DNA of 64,000 nt, taken from Anaerosolibacter sp. GTDB taxonomy: Bacteria; Bacillota; Clostridia; Peptostreptococcales; Thermotaleaceae. The DNA is taken from contig NZ_JARBTM010000004.1 of assembly GCF_029240175.1 (NCBI RefSeq), forward strand, positions 95,065 through 159,064, given 5' to 3'. Under the pieces are notes generated by a model. It saw only the letters and a list, made by a program, of their open reading frames with translations. It did not search any database and had not been told where the DNA came from. The position numbers were made by a program, and so were the translations under genes. Shown piece after piece: positions 1 through 9,348 of the stretch. Position 1 is the first letter of the stretch. Each line of letters begins with the position of its first letter.

Positions 1-555
1 AAATACGATAAAGCGAATAAGACGATTAATTATGAGATCAATGAATTAAATAAAAAGATTGTTAAAGCCCAAGGGCAAATAAAAGATATTACGGTGGCTG
101 TTTTAGTAAATCAAAAAGCCTTGGTGAACCAAGAACTTACAGATGAGGATAAGCAAGAGATTATCAATTTAGTTTCAGCTTCAGCAGGTTTAGATACAAA
201 GGTAGTTCAGGTAATGGCCAGGGATTTTGACAATACACTTAGCCAACAGTTTGCTGATGCGAATGCAGAGAATGGAAACACAGGGTTATTCGGTAACATT
301 CCCTTATGGTCTATAGGTATATTGCTGGCACTATTCTTAGGTGGCGCTGGATATGCCGTGTACAGGGTAAGGCAAAGAAAGAACATTGTTAATGATGTAT
401 TGCAGAATCAACCGATGACTGTAGAAGACGTTATAGATGAAATTGATCTAGAAGGCAGTGAAAAGTCAGGATATAAGAAAGAAATTGATAAATTTGTGGA
501 CAAGAAGCCGGAAGCAGTGGCGCAGCTGTTAAAAACATGGCTAAATGAAGAGTAG
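1..555 (+). CDS. fliF: Flagellar MS-ring protein FliF, C-terminal part (5' end outside window)
   Basis: FliF forms the membrane-embedded MS ring on which the rotor and export gate assemble. The reading frame is open from base 1, so the gene begins upstream and 184 C-terminal residues are visible. A GTG at 94 is internal, because the residues before it (an NYEI-like stretch followed by KDITVAVLVN) are typical FliF. Seen here are the end of the periplasmic region, one transmembrane helix at about bases 289-363 (LWSIGILLALFLGG), and an acidic/basic cytoplasmic tail that in this family binds the FliG N-domain. fliG starts 11 bp downstream, as expected for an MS-ring/C-ring pair. Confidence 0.95.
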   Translation, partial: KYDKANKTINYEINELNKKIVKAQGQIKDITVAVLVNQKALVNQELTDEDKQEIINLVSASAGLDTKVVQVMARDFDNTLSQQFADANAENGNTGLFGNIPLWSIGILLALFLGGAGYAVYRVRQRKNIVNDVLQNQPMTVEDVIDEIDLEGSEKSGYKKEIDKFVDKKPEAVAQLLKTWLNEE

Positions 556-566
556 GAGTGTAATTT

Positions 567-1577
567 ATGGCTCGTAAAGCAGGAATCAGTGGAAAAGAAA
601 AAGCAGCAATATTGTTAATTGCTTTAGGACCTGATAAATCAGCAAAAATATTTAAACATCTTCAAGAGGAAGAAATTGAAGAACTGACGCTAGAGATAGC
701 CAATATGAGGAAGATTTCTCCAGAAGAAAAAGAAAAAGTCCTAGAGGAGTTTTATCAGATATGCTTAGCCCAAGACTATATTTCAGAGGGTGGAATTAAT
801 TACGCTAAGGAAATTCTAGAAAAGGCATTGGGGTCCCAAAAAGCTTTTGACATTGTCAATAAACTTACAGCATCCTTGCAGGTAAGACCATTTGACTTTG
901 TCAGAAAGGCTGATGCGGGACAGTTGCTAAACTTTATTCAGAACGAGCATGCTCAAACGATATCTCTAATTTTAGCATATTTGAATCCACTTCAGGCAGG
1001 GCAGATTTTATCGGCCCTTCCTCAAGCAAAGCAAGCTGAAGTCGCGCAGAGAATAGCAACCATGGATCGAACTTCTCCAGAAATCATCAAAGAGATTGAA
1101 TCAGTATTGGAGAGAAAGCTATCTGCCATGGTGACTCAAGATTATACTACAGCCGGTGGGATTCAATCCATTGTAGATATTTTAAATGCCGTTGATAGAG
1201 GTACTGAGAAATTTATTATGGAAACCCTTGAAATTCAAGATGTTGAATTAGCAGAAGAAATTAAGAAGCGTATGTTTGTATTTGAAGACATTGTTAACCT
1301 TGATAATACTTCTATTCAGAGATTTATCCGTGAAGTTGAGAATAACGAATTGGCAGTTGCTTTGAAGGGTGCTACTGAAGAAGTAAAAGAGCTTATATTC
1401 AGTAATATGTCTAAGCGAATGGCAGAGATGATCAAAGAGGACATGGACTTTATGGGTCCAGTGCGCCTACGCGATGTAGAAGAAGCTCAACAGAAAATTG
1501 TTAATATTATACGTAAATTAGAAGAAGCAGGTGAAATTATCATTTCACGCGGTGGAGGAGATGAAATAATTGTCTAG
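567..1577 (+). CDS. fliG: Flagellar motor switch protein FliG
   Basis: FliG is the C-ring protein that touches the MotA stator and transmits torque. Its 336 residues match the usual family length. The N-domain (about 1-100) binds FliF. The middle domain has EHAQ at about 127-130, where the family normally shows EHPQ. The C-domain (about 235-330) holds the charged torque helix with the run NMSKRMAEMIKEDMDFMGPV. The start ATG follows an AGGAG site at 554-558. The 3' end overlaps fliH by 8 bp, which suggests translational coupling. The assignment is secure; the proline-to-alanine change in the EHPQ motif is the only oddity. Confidence 0.97.
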   Translation: MARKAGISGKEKAAILLIALGPDKSAKIFKHLQEEEIEELTLEIANMRKISPEEKEKVLEEFYQICLAQDYISEGGINYAKEILEKALGSQKAFDIVNKLTASLQVRPFDFVRKADAGQLLNFIQNEHAQTISLILAYLNPLQAGQILSALPQAKQAEVAQRIATMDRTSPEIIKEIESVLERKLSAMVTQDYTTAGGIQSIVDILNAVDRGTEKFIMETLEIQDVELAEEIKKRMFVFEDIVNLDNTSIQRFIREVENNELAVALKGATEEVKELIFSNMSKRMAEMIKEDMDFMGPVRLRDVEEAQQKIVNIIRKLEEAGEIIISRGGGDEIIV

Positions 1578-2319
1578 GATTTTCAAATCATCCTACGTGA
1601 ACATGGGAGAAATAAAAGAGATTCATGCTAATAAGGTAATTCAACCTACTGATATACAACTAATAGAGGAATCAGAAGGACATGAAACAATTGATTTGGA
1701 TGCATTGTATGAAGAAAAATTAAAAGAAGCAGAGTTGCAAATTCAACTCAAATTAGTAGAGGCTCAAAAACAAGCTGAAGATATTATTCAACTAGCACAT
1801 AATAAAGCAACCGAAGTACTAGAAAATGCAAAAAATGAAGGTTATAGAGAAGGCAAAGAACTTGGATTTACAGAGGGGAAGCTCTCTGCCAATACCCTTA
1901 TCGAAGAGGCGTTACAGATTAAGGAATATGTTCACTCAAAAAAGATATCTCTAACCAAGGAAGTTGAAAAGGATGTAAATGCCTTAATTATTCAGATCGT
2001 TGAAAGTATTCTAAATACGAAAATAGATGATTGTGAAGATATTATTATAGGGCTAGTGAAGCTTGGATTGGATAAATGCACGTATACAGATCATCTGATT
2101 ATTCGAGTGAGCCCTGAAGATTATGGTTTTACTATATCATCTAAAGATAAGATCCTTTGTCTCGCCGAAAATATTAGTGATCTAGAAATTAGGCAGGATG
2201 CTTCGCTGAAAAAAGGAAGCTGTGTGATTGATACGATTTCGGGAAGCGTGGATTCAAGCATAGAGACTCAGCTGCAACATGTTAAGGAAATTTTTCTAGA
2301 ACTGCTTGAAAGTGAGTGA
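1570..2319 (+). CDS. fliH: Flagellar assembly protein FliH
   Basis: FliH is the stalk protein that binds and restrains the export ATPase FliI and docks it at the export gate. The 249-residue product has a long charged helical middle (about 50-130) with the glycine-spaced run [14 protein letters not shown] typical of FliH/YscL, then a compact C-terminal domain that binds FliI. Translation starts at TTG 1570, inside the last codons of fliG, with GGTGGAGGAG upstream. The stop overlaps the fliI start by 14 bp. Sequence conservation in this family is low, so the call rests on the Gly-rich helix, the length and the position between fliG and fliI. Confidence 0.93.
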   Translation: MSRIFKSSYVNMGEIKEIHANKVIQPTDIQLIEESEGHETIDLDALYEEKLKEAELQIQLKLVEAQKQAEDIIQLAHNKATEVLENAKNEGYREGKELGFTEGKLSANTLIEEALQIKEYVHSKKISLTKEVEKDVNALIIQIVESILNTKIDDCEDIIIGLVKLGLDKCTYTDHLIIRVSPEDYGFTISSKDKILCLAENISDLEIRQDASLKKGSCVIDTISGSVDSSIETQLQHVKEIFLELLESE

Positions 2320-3637
2320 TAGCTTGGAAACGATAAATTTAAACAAGTATAAATCAGCATTCGAAGGCGCAAATCTTATAAAGTATATTGGTAGAGTATC
2401 CCAAGTAATTGGATTAACGATAGAATCTAATGGGCCCGCGGTGAAACTAGGAGAATTATGTTTTATCTATCCATTAAAAGGCAATCTGCCTATTAAAGCT
2501 GAAGTTGTAGGCTTTAAAGACAGCAAAGTGTTACTAATGCCCTTAGGTGAGATGGATGGAATTGGACCTGGAAGCAGAGTCGTAGCTACTGGTGATGCCT
2601 TATACGTAAATGTAGGGGATGAGCTTCTAGGAAGGGTATTAGATGGGTTAGGAAATCCCATTGATGGAAAAAACAATATCCTCTTAAACAGAAAATATCC
2701 CATTAACAACCAACCGCCTGATCCATTAAAGCGTAAAAAGATTAATGATGTTTTATCTTTAGGTGTAAAGTCGATTGATGGGTTGTTAACTTGTGGAATA
2801 GGGCAAAGAATAGGGATTTTTGCTGGAAGCGGCGTGGGGAAAAGTACGTTGCTTGGAATGATTGCTAGAAACACCATGGCAGATGTGAACGTCATTGCTT
2901 TAATTGGTGAACGAGGCAGGGAAGTCCGTGAGTTTATTGAAAATGACCTTCAAGAAGAAGGACTTCGTCGATCTGTTCTTGTTGTTGCTACATCAGACCA
3001 ACCTGCTCTAGTAAGGATGAAAGGCGCATTATTGGCAACAGCTATCGCCGAGTACTTTCGTGATAAAGGAAAAAATGTAATGCTTCTTATGGATTCACTC
3101 ACCAGATTCTCAATGGCGCAACGGGAAGTAGGATTAGCTGTAGGTGAACCCCCGGTTACCCGAGGATATACACCATCGGTATTTGCCGCCCTTCCTAAAT
3201 TACTTGAGCGATCTGGTAATTCAGATAAAGGCTCAATAACCGGACTTTATACGGTCCTTGTAGATGGTGATGATTTAAATGAACCAATTACTGATGCCGT
3301 AAGAGGGATTTTGGATGGTCATATCGTGTTGTCTAGAAAAATGGCAAATAAAAATCATTATCCAGCAATCGATATTTTAGCAAGCGTAAGCCGGGTTATG
3401 CCTAATATCGTTGGAGACGAACATAAAACCTTGGCAAATCGATTTAAGAATCTCCTGGCTGTTTATAAAGATGCTGAAGATTTAATCAATATTGGTGCAT
3501 ATGTAAAGGGCAGCAACAAGGAAATTGATTATGCTATCGCGATGATTGACAGATTAAATGATTATTTAAAACAAAATACCCATGATAAGTTTGACTATAA
3601 TGATGCTCTGCAAATGCTAACGGAGCTAATGGTTTAG
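2306..3637 (+). CDS. fliI: Flagellum-specific ATPase FliI
   Basis: FliI is the F1-beta-like ATPase that energises unloading of substrates at the flagellar type III export gate. Its 443 residues fit the family. The Walker A loop GSGVGKST lies at about 174-181. Walker B is [11 protein letters not shown] at about 258-268, followed by the FliI/YscN signature around [14 protein letters not shown]. The TTG start at 2306 lies inside the fliH end. A GTG at 2312 or TTG at 2324 are possible alternatives, because the N-terminus is poorly conserved. fliJ follows after 11 bp, completing the H-I-J export module. Confidence 0.97.
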   Translation: MKVSDSLETINLNKYKSAFEGANLIKYIGRVSQVIGLTIESNGPAVKLGELCFIYPLKGNLPIKAEVVGFKDSKVLLMPLGEMDGIGPGSRVVATGDALYVNVGDELLGRVLDGLGNPIDGKNNILLNRKYPINNQPPDPLKRKKINDVLSLGVKSIDGLLTCGIGQRIGIFAGSGVGKSTLLGMIARNTMADVNVIALIGERGREVREFIENDLQEEGLRRSVLVVATSDQPALVRMKGALLATAIAEYFRDKGKNVMLLMDSLTRFSMAQREVGLAVGEPPVTRGYTPSVFAALPKLLERSGNSDKGSITGLYTVLVDGDDLNEPITDAVRGILDGHIVLSRKMANKNHYPAIDILASVSRVMPNIVGDEHKTLANRFKNLLAVYKDAEDLINIGAYVKGSNKEIDYAIAMIDRLNDYLKQNTHDKFDYNDALQMLTELMV

Positions 3638-3648
3638 GGGTGTAGACG

Positions 3649-4092
3649 ATGAGTAAATTCAATTTCAAATATCAAAATCTTCTAGGTGTAAAAGAAAAAA
3701 TCGAAGAACGCATTCAAGGCAAGCTAACTTCAGCTCAAAAAAAATTAGATGATGAAAAGCAAAAGTTATGCACTTATGAAAAGTCAAAAGAGTCCTACAT
3801 GAGCATGATTCACGCTAAAATGCAAGAAGGAACTGATTTATCAGTAATTCGAATATGGGATGTTTATATTAGGAGTCTAGAGAAAAAAATCACTTATCAA
3901 TTACAGATCATTGAGCGATGTAACCGGGATGTAGATGAAATAAGAAAGAACTTGGTAAAGGCATCTCAAGAACGAAAAACCTTTGAAAAGTTAAAAGAGA
4001 TTGATTTTGACGATTTTACTTATATTGCAAAAAAAGAAGAAGAAAAATTCGTTGATCAATTGGTTACATTTAAGAATTTTAAAAGTATTTAG
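3649..4092 (+). CDS. fliJ: Flagellar export protein FliJ
   Basis: FliJ is a small coiled-coil protein that sits in the centre of the FliI hexamer like the gamma subunit of F1 and activates the FlhA export engine. The 147-residue product is almost entirely charged, heptad-rich helix, beginning MSKFNFKYQNLLGVKEKIEE, which is the usual FliJ opening. A GGGGTGTAG sequence precedes the ATG. The gene lies between fliI and the motE-like gene with gaps of about 10 bp, so it is cotranscribed. Its primary sequence is not very diagnostic. Length, helix content and position carry the call. Confidence 0.92.
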   Translation: MSKFNFKYQNLLGVKEKIEERIQGKLTSAQKKLDDEKQKLCTYEKSKESYMSMIHAKMQEGTDLSVIRIWDVYIRSLEKKITYQLQIIERCNRDVDEIRKNLVKASQERKTFEKLKEIDFDDFTYIAKKEEEKFVDQLVTFKNFKSI

Positions 4093-4101
4093 GGGGAAAA
4101 A

Positions 4102-5364
4102 ATGGCAAAATCAAAACCGCTCGAGAATGAGAGCCAAGGACTTAGTATTGGAAAAATTATCGTCATTGTCATCCTTGTTTTCACATTTGTTCCCATAAGT
4201 GTTTTAGGCATCCTATATTTTACAAATGAGAACTTTAAATATATAGCGAATGGACATTTAAGTGGTGCACCAGGATCATTAGGAAAGTACTTTCAGAGCT
4301 TCCCCACAAGAGATGAAAGGGAGACTCAAAAGAAAAATGTAGCCAATTATTTACTAGATATGGATGTAGCTAGGGCTGCTGATAAATTGGTGCTGATCAA
4401 AAAAGAGGATGAAGTACTGTTTTCCGATCTGAGTAAAATCATGACTGAAAAGAATGTAAAGAAAACAGAAGCGATCTTAGAATTAATACGGGATAATTCA
4501 ATCAAAAAAGATATTCTCGTTTCGACCATTGAGCAGATTGACAATGAAAAAAAGTTAAGTTTATCAGAGCAAGCAAAATATTATGAATCACTTTCAGTGG
4601 CTAGCTTGGTACAAGAAATCAATAAGGCCCTCATGAATGGAACGGTCTCTTTTCGTGATATGGGATTGATGATTGAACAGATGAATGAAAAGGTTGCAGT
4701 CAGTGTATTAAATAATCTGGATGGAGAAATGACCCTTAAAATCCTGTCAAATTTTGATTCCATAGAAAAAGGGAAGAAACTGCAAGAAATAGTGGCCCAG
4801 ATGAAGGACAAAGAAAGAAGCCTAATAAGTACTGCTCAGATCTATGATACAGAGTTGCCAGATAAGTTAAACGTAGACTTGGGGCAGATAAAAAAGTACA
4901 AACTGGAAGAGCTTTCTGTCATCTACAGAAATATGAGCATATTGCAAGGCGCAAAAATACTATCACAAGTAGAAGACAAAGAATTTGTCTTAAATCTATT
5001 AAACAGAATCAAAGAAGATGAAGTTTTAAGAGAAGGAAATGATTTTATAACTTCAGACCTGATAAAGGCAACAAAGATTTTAGAAGAGTACAATCGTAAA
5101 ATTTTTGACTTGGTAAATGTCTATAAAAAAATGGAACCTCAACAAATTGCGGATATGATTTCTAAACTTTACAACAACAAGAATGGAATTGCAAAGTATT
5201 CTTTTGAAAACGGGGAAAGCTTTACGATTACAGATAAAGATATGGCGATAGAAGTATTGAAAAAATTATCTGTTAAGGTAACGGCTGATGTACTTGCAAG
5301 TTTAGATGCGGACTTGGCATCCGAGATTTCAAAATCATTGGCACTGCCCAAAGAAAATCTTTAA
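4102..5364 (+). CDS. MotE/YlxF-like membrane protein with MgtE N-type helical repeats
   Basis: This protein occupies the place between fliJ and fliK held by ylxF in Bacillus and by motE-type genes elsewhere. The family carries an MgtE N-domain fold and is thought to chaperone or stabilise stator proteins. The 420-residue product has one N-terminal transmembrane helix (about 17-40, rich in I/V/L/F). A long helical exported region follows with two MgtE_N-like segments, at about 165-245 and about 325-415; the latter contains MEPQQIADMISKL and KVTADVLASLD. It is much longer than the short Bacillus YlxF as I remember it, because the helical unit appears to be repeated. Function is inferred from context. 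The RBS AGGGGGAAAA is clear. Confidence 0.75.
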   Translation: MAKSKPLENESQGLSIGKIIVIVILVFTFVPISVLGILYFTNENFKYIANGHLSGAPGSLGKYFQSFPTRDERETQKKNVANYLLDMDVARAADKLVLIKKEDEVLFSDLSKIMTEKNVKKTEAILELIRDNSIKKDILVSTIEQIDNEKKLSLSEQAKYYESLSVASLVQEINKALMNGTVSFRDMGLMIEQMNEKVAVSVLNNLDGEMTLKILSNFDSIEKGKKLQEIVAQMKDKERSLISTAQIYDTELPDKLNVDLGQIKKYKLEELSVIYRNMSILQGAKILSQVEDKEFVLNLLNRIKEDEVLREGNDFITSDLIKATKILEEYNRKIFDLVNVYKKMEPQQIADMISKLYNNKNGIAKYSFENGESFTITDKDMAIEVLKKLSVKVTADVLASLDADLASEISKSLALPKENL

Positions 5365-5394
5365 ATCATTACAACTTGAAAGGAGGTGAGAGAG

Positions 5395-6804
5395 ATGGGA
5401 CAAGTAGCTTTAAATGTACATGCAGCGCTCATGCAGAATAGTCAAACAAACAGAAAACCCTATAATGCATCTAAGGATGGAAGCAATAGCTTTGATAGAA
5501 TTTTGGCGGATAAGTTTAATGAAAGTACAACTCAACGAGCCAGCAAAAATAATTCAGTGACGAATAAATCAATACAAAACTCCTCCGGCAATACAAATAG
5601 AACAAATCAGGATACGATTGATGCTGAGGAAGATATAAAAACGAAAAAAGATTTAAACGGAAAAGATCAAAATTTTGAAGCTGAGATTTCGTTAATGATG
5701 CAGTCAATGGAAGAAATAATGCAGCTGATTCATACTGCCAATTCGAATCCTGGAGAGTTTAATATTGAAGATTTCCAGGGTATGCTGGATGACTTAAAGA
5801 TTCAACTCAATGAATTGTTGGCTCAAGTTGAGCAATTTGGTTTATCCAATAGTATGGGCAAAGAGATCGAAGGATTAGATTTAAAAAGCTTACAGGGAAT
5901 GATGCTAGATGCTATTGGTGCTTTAGAGGATATGAACCATTCTAACCAAGACAATATAAAAACAGCTGAACTTGATGCAATGCTGACTAAACTACAAGAT
6001 GTCGTTGGCAAACAACTGGAGAACCTTAAAAGTGTTACGGAAACCTCAACAGAAGGAGACCAAAATGGCCTTATAAATCATATGAAGCTAGGTGACGAAG
6101 CAGACCGAGGAAAGGGTCTTAATCAATTAAAGGAACAGACTGTTGACTTAACAGAATCACTTAGCGGTAGTAGCATCAAGAATGATGAAACTGAGGAAAA
6201 CAGTAACGAAAATTCAGAGCAAGGTTCAGAAAAACAAGACGGCCTTTTTTCAGGTTTGAAATCAAATGTAGACGGCACAAATTCACAGCAGCAAGTTGAA
6301 ACACAATTTGCTAAATTTGACCAAGTAAACATTGTGGAACAAGTAAAGTCAGAGACAACTGTAACACAAACTGTAAAGCTAAACAATATCATCGATCAAG
6401 TGGCGAATAAAGTTATGGTCCATGTTGGAGAAGATGGTTCAGAGATGTCATTACAATTAAAACCTGAACACCTTGGAAAGTTGACCATGAAGGTATCCAT
6501 CGAAAGAGGCATCGTTGTTGCGAACTTTGTTGCTGAGAGCCAAATGGTGAAGGAGGTATTGGAATCAAACTTCAATATTCTCAAAGATGCGCTCCAAGAA
6601 AAAGGTTTAGCTATTCAAGAATTAAATGTTTTTGTAGGAAGTGACTCAAACTTTCAAAATCAAAAAAACTTTATGACTTTTAAACGAAAAATGAATAAGG
6701 GAAGCAACTCTTACAATGATAGCAGTTATGGAAATGCAGTTGAGGAAATTACCCAAATGGCACCCAAATCCCTAAATTCATCAAAATTAGATTTCTTTGC
6801 TTAG
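5395..6804 (+). CDS. fliK: Flagellar hook-length control protein FliK
   Basis: FliK is an exported molecular ruler that stops hook growth and switches the export gate to filament substrates. The 469-residue product has a low-complexity Asn/Gln/Ser/Glu-rich N-terminal two thirds (the ruler). A conserved Flg_hook domain follows at about 325-410, containing MSLQLKPEHLGKLTMKVSIE and ending near LNVFVG. The AGGAGG at 5381-5386 fixes the start at ATG 5395. The longer frame from GTG 5386 would begin inside the ribosome binding site. flgD follows after 12 bp, which fits a hook-assembly subcluster. Confidence 0.93.
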   Translation: MGQVALNVHAALMQNSQTNRKPYNASKDGSNSFDRILADKFNESTTQRASKNNSVTNKSIQNSSGNTNRTNQDTIDAEEDIKTKKDLNGKDQNFEAEISLMMQSMEEIMQLIHTANSNPGEFNIEDFQGMLDDLKIQLNELLAQVEQFGLSNSMGKEIEGLDLKSLQGMMLDAIGALEDMNHSNQDNIKTAELDAMLTKLQDVVGKQLENLKSVTETSTEGDQNGLINHMKLGDEADRGKGLNQLKEQTVDLTESLSGSSIKNDETEENSNENSEQGSEKQDGLFSGLKSNVDGTNSQQQVETQFAKFDQVNIVEQVKSETTVTQTVKLNNIIDQVANKVMVHVGEDGSEMSLQLKPEHLGKLTMKVSIERGIVVANFVAESQMVKEVLESNFNILKDALQEKGLAIQELNVFVGSDSNFQNQKNFMTFKRKMNKGSNSYNDSSYGNAVEEITQMAPKSLNSSKLDFFA

Positions 6805-6816
6805 GAGGTGAATGGT

Positions 6817-7194
6817 ATGTCAAATGAATTAATCTACAAAATTGGAGACAATCAGTACAATACAACACCGAATACAAAAACTGAAAACTCTGCCCTTGAT
6901 AAGGATGCTTTCTTGAAGTTATTGGTAACCCAGCTAAAGCATCAGGATCCGTTAAATCCTGTGGAAGATAAGGAATTTATTGCTCAGATGGCACAATTTA
7001 CAACTTTAGAGCAAATACAAAACATGAACAAGACCATGGGAGAAACAAAAGAGCTAATGGAAGATGTTGCTACAGTAGTGGTAACGCAGATGAAAGACTC
7101 AAACGATAAGCTTCTAGAAAGCAATCAGCAAATCATAAAAGAATTGGTCAATCTAAGCAAGGCTATCAAGGAATACGGTTTAAAAGTAGAATAG
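6817..7194 (+). CDS. flgD: Flagellar hook capping protein FlgD (short form)
   Basis: FlgD forms the scaffold cap under which FlgE subunits polymerise. The 125-residue product carries the conserved N-terminal FlgD region with [20 protein letters not shown] followed by [15 protein letters not shown]. It lacks the C-terminal Tudor/Ig-like domains of proteobacterial FlgD. Such short forms are common in Firmicutes. AGGAGG at 6803-6808 selects ATG 6817 over the GTG at 6808. It lies between fliK and the TIGR02530 gene, just ahead of flgE, the substrate it caps. Confidence 0.94.
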   Translation: MSNELIYKIGDNQYNTTPNTKTENSALDKDAFLKLLVTQLKHQDPLNPVEDKEFIAQMAQFTTLEQIQNMNKTMGETKELMEDVATVVVTQMKDSNDKLLESNQQIIKELVNLSKAIKEYGLKVE

Positions 7195-7221
7195 TACATA
7201 ACGTGATAAGGAGGCGTGGGA

Positions 7222-7602
7222 ATGAACAAAGTGTGGATCCATAATACAAGACCCATTAATCCAGGCATAAGCAGTGTAAAACCATCTACAAGTGAAATCA
7301 TTGAAAAAAAACCTTTTGCCCAAGTCCTTGATACCATTATAAACAATCAGGATGTAAAGTTTTCTAAGCATGCGCTGCAGCGTCTAGAAGCCAGAAATAT
7401 ACATCTGGATCATCAAGAAATTAATAGGATCAATAATGGATTGAGAAAAGCAAGTCAAAAGGGAATCAAAGAAACACTCATTCTAATGGATAATAAGGCT
7501 TTTGTAGCCAGTGTCACCAATAAAACCATTATTACAGCTGCGCTGGATGAACAATTAAAGGAAAATGCATTTACAAATATCGATGGTGCTGTGATCGTAT
7601 AG
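7222..7602 (+). CDS. Flagellar operon protein of the TIGR02530 type
   Basis: This is a 126-residue basic protein of a family found almost only between flgD and flgE in Firmicute flagellar operons. Its biochemical role is not established. The recognisable core is FSKHALQRLEARNIHLD followed by a helix (INRINNGLRKASQKG) and a hydrophobic strand region (TLILMDNKAFVASVTNKTIITA), giving a small alpha/beta fold. AAGGAGG at 7208-7214 sets the start at ATG 7222. A GTG at 7216 lies only 1 bp after the Shine-Dalgarno sequence. Position suggests a role in hook assembly, but this is inference. The 82 bp before flgE contain no further gene. Confidence 0.85.
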   Translation: MNKVWIHNTRPINPGISSVKPSTSEIIEKKPFAQVLDTIINNQDVKFSKHALQRLEARNIHLDHQEINRINNGLRKASQKGIKETLILMDNKAFVASVTNKTIITAALDEQLKENAFTNIDGAVIV

Positions 7603-7684
7603 CTGGACCTTATGCAGGAAGCTAAGATGATTTCTGAATGACAGAGGAAATCAGCCGCACCAAATTGAAGGAGGTCATGTACAA

Positions 7685-9058
7685 ATGATGAGATCAATGT
7701 TTTCAGCCGTATCGGGGTTAAGCTCCCATCAGGCGAAAATGGATGTAATCGGTAACAATATCGCAAATGTAAATACTGTAGGCTATAAAGCAGGCCGAGT
7801 TACTTTCCAAGAAGTATTCAGCCAAACAATCAAAGGTGCCTCTGCTGCCCAAGGCGGCAGGGGTGGTACGAACCCACACCAAATCGGACTGGGAATCAGC
7901 GTCGCTTCTATTGATACCATTCACACAAGAGGATCTGTAGAAAGAACAGATGTTCCAACGGACGTAATGATCAATGGAGATGGGTTCTTCATGGTTTCTA
8001 ATGATCCTAACTTTCTAAATAGAAGCTATACGAGGGCTGGAAACTTCTATGTAGATGCAGCAGGAAACTTGAATACTGCTGAAGGATATAGGGTATTAGG
8101 ATACAGAGTAGATGAAAGCACATATGGAGAGAATCCAATTTTTAAAAGTAACTTAGAGGGACTAGTCATTAATAGAGCAGCAAGTGTACCAGCACAATCA
8201 ACTGCTAAAGTGGATTTTGAAGGGATACTTAATAGTGAAACTAAATTATTTCCAGATACAAGCGGTCATGGTGTTGTAGGTGGCGCAGATTCAGTTTATC
8301 TAGCTGTAGGAGATAAATTCGAGTTGAACCCAGCTTATGCAGACACAGTAGCAAGAGAAAACACATTCGAGGTTTATGACGCACTTGGTGGTGTGCATAA
8401 GATTAAGCAATGTTTTGTAAAGATTGCTGACAATAAATTTCAAGTAGAAACATTCTATATGGCTAACGATGGTAAGATGTATCATGCAACAAATGGTGGA
8501 ACTGAGGTAGATTCTGATACTGAGCCTTTTGAAGTTGACTTTGTAGATGGTAAATCTACTACAACTGCTAAACTGAATATTACTATTGCTGATACCATGA
8601 CAAATGGAGCTGGCCCTTTATCGTTTAATATAAGCTATGATAAATTAACATCTTTTGCTAATGACTCAAAGGTTTCAACTACTTCTGACGGATACAAGCA
8701 GGGGACATTGGATGGGTTCAGTATCGGTCCAGATGGTACTATTGAAGGTATCTTTAGTAATGGCTTAAAATCACCATTAGGTAGAATTGCGTTGGCAAAC
8801 TTTAAGAATCCAGCTGGTTTGTTAAAAACACAAGCCAATATGTTTGTGAATACGGCAAACTCAGGTACGCCTATGATTGGACAACCTGGCGAAAGTGGTT
8901 TTGCAACCTTGAATCCTGGTGCTTTGGAAATGTCTAATGTGGACTTATCTAAAGAGTTTACCACAATGATTACTACCCAAAGAGGGTTCCAAGCCAATTC
9001 AAGAGTCATCACGACGACTGACCAAATGTTAGAGGAACTGGTGAATCTGAAAAGATAA
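7685..9058 (+). CDS. flgE: Flagellar hook protein FlgE
   Basis: FlgE polymerises into the hook, the universal joint of the flagellum. The 457-residue product begins with the rod/hook signature SGLSSHQAKMDVIGNNIANV followed by NTVGYK, and ends with the matching C-terminal helix QRGFQANSRVITTTDQMLEEL. Both are needed for D0 coiled-coil packing. The central part (about 150-330) is the variable surface domain. AAGGAGGTC at 7668-7676 precedes two tandem ATGs at 7685 and 7688; either could start. A perfect hairpin follows the stop codon at 9070-9103. Confidence 0.97.
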   Translation: MMRSMFSAVSGLSSHQAKMDVIGNNIANVNTVGYKAGRVTFQEVFSQTIKGASAAQGGRGGTNPHQIGLGISVASIDTIHTRGSVERTDVPTDVMINGDGFFMVSNDPNFLNRSYTRAGNFYVDAAGNLNTAEGYRVLGYRVDESTYGENPIFKSNLEGLVINRAASVPAQSTAKVDFEGILNSETKLFPDTSGHGVVGGADSVYLAVGDKFELNPAYADTVARENTFEVYDALGGVHKIKQCFVKIADNKFQVETFYMANDGKMYHATNGGTEVDSDTEPFEVDFVDGKSTTTAKLNITIADTMTNGAGPLSFNISYDKLTSFANDSKVSTTSDGYKQGTLDGFSIGPDGTIEGIFSNGLKSPLGRIALANFKNPAGLLKTQANMFVNTANSGTPMIGQPGESGFATLNPGALEMSNVDLSKEFTTMITTQRGFQANSRVITTTDQMLEELVNLKR

Positions 9059-9069
9059 TCTATAAAATT

Positions 9070-9103
9070 GGAATTATAATCCCAATTTTGGGATTATAAT
9101 TCC
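9070..9103 (+). terminator. Intercistronic hairpin between flgE and flbD
   Basis: A perfect 14-bp inverted repeat (GGAATTATAATCCC, loop AATTTT, GGGATTATAATTCC) lies between the flgE stop and flbD. It is followed by a short, imperfect T run (CTTTT). The stem is AU-rich and no promoter is obvious downstream. It is therefore more likely an mRNA-stability or partial-termination element that raises flgE message over flbD-motAB than a full terminator. Confidence 0.6.
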
Positions 9104-9123
9104 CTTTTAAAAAGGATGATAAG

Positions 9124-9345
9124 ATGATCAAGGTAACGAGATTAAGCGGAGATAGTTATATCATCAATAGTGAACTCATTGAGTTTATAGAGGCAACACC
9201 CGACACAGTAATCACCCTGACAACAGGGAAAAAAGTAGTTGTGAAGGAAGCTGTTGAGGTAATTGTGCAACGAACCATACAATACAAACAAAAAATTTTC
9301 ACAAAAGAAACAATCATGAAATGCATTTCGGGAAATGAGGTGTAG
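9124..9345 (+). CDS. flbD: FlbD/SwrD family flagellar protein
   Basis: This is a 73-residue protein of the FlbD family, called SwrD in Bacillus subtilis, where it is reported to raise flagellar torque for swarming. The whole protein is the FlbD domain: IKVTRLSGDSYIINSELIEF, then EATPDTVITLTTGKKVVVKE and an I-Q-R helix. It is soluble with no membrane helix. It sits directly between flgE and the stator genes motA-motB, with motA starting 4 bp after its stop. That placement fits a role connected with stator function. Family assignment is confident. Mechanism is not known. Confidence 0.92.
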   Translation: MIKVTRLSGDSYIINSELIEFIEATPDTVITLTTGKKVVVKEAVEVIVQRTIQYKQKIFTKETIMKCISGNEV

Positions 9346-9348
9346 CTA

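Noticed and set aside
94..555. GTG at 94 as start of a complete small gene
   Set aside because: The frame is open to base 1 and the upstream residues are FliF-like, so this is the 3' end of fliF.
2467..2895. 142-codon open frame on the - strand
   Set aside because: Antisense shadow of the fliI ATPase domain with no family resemblance.
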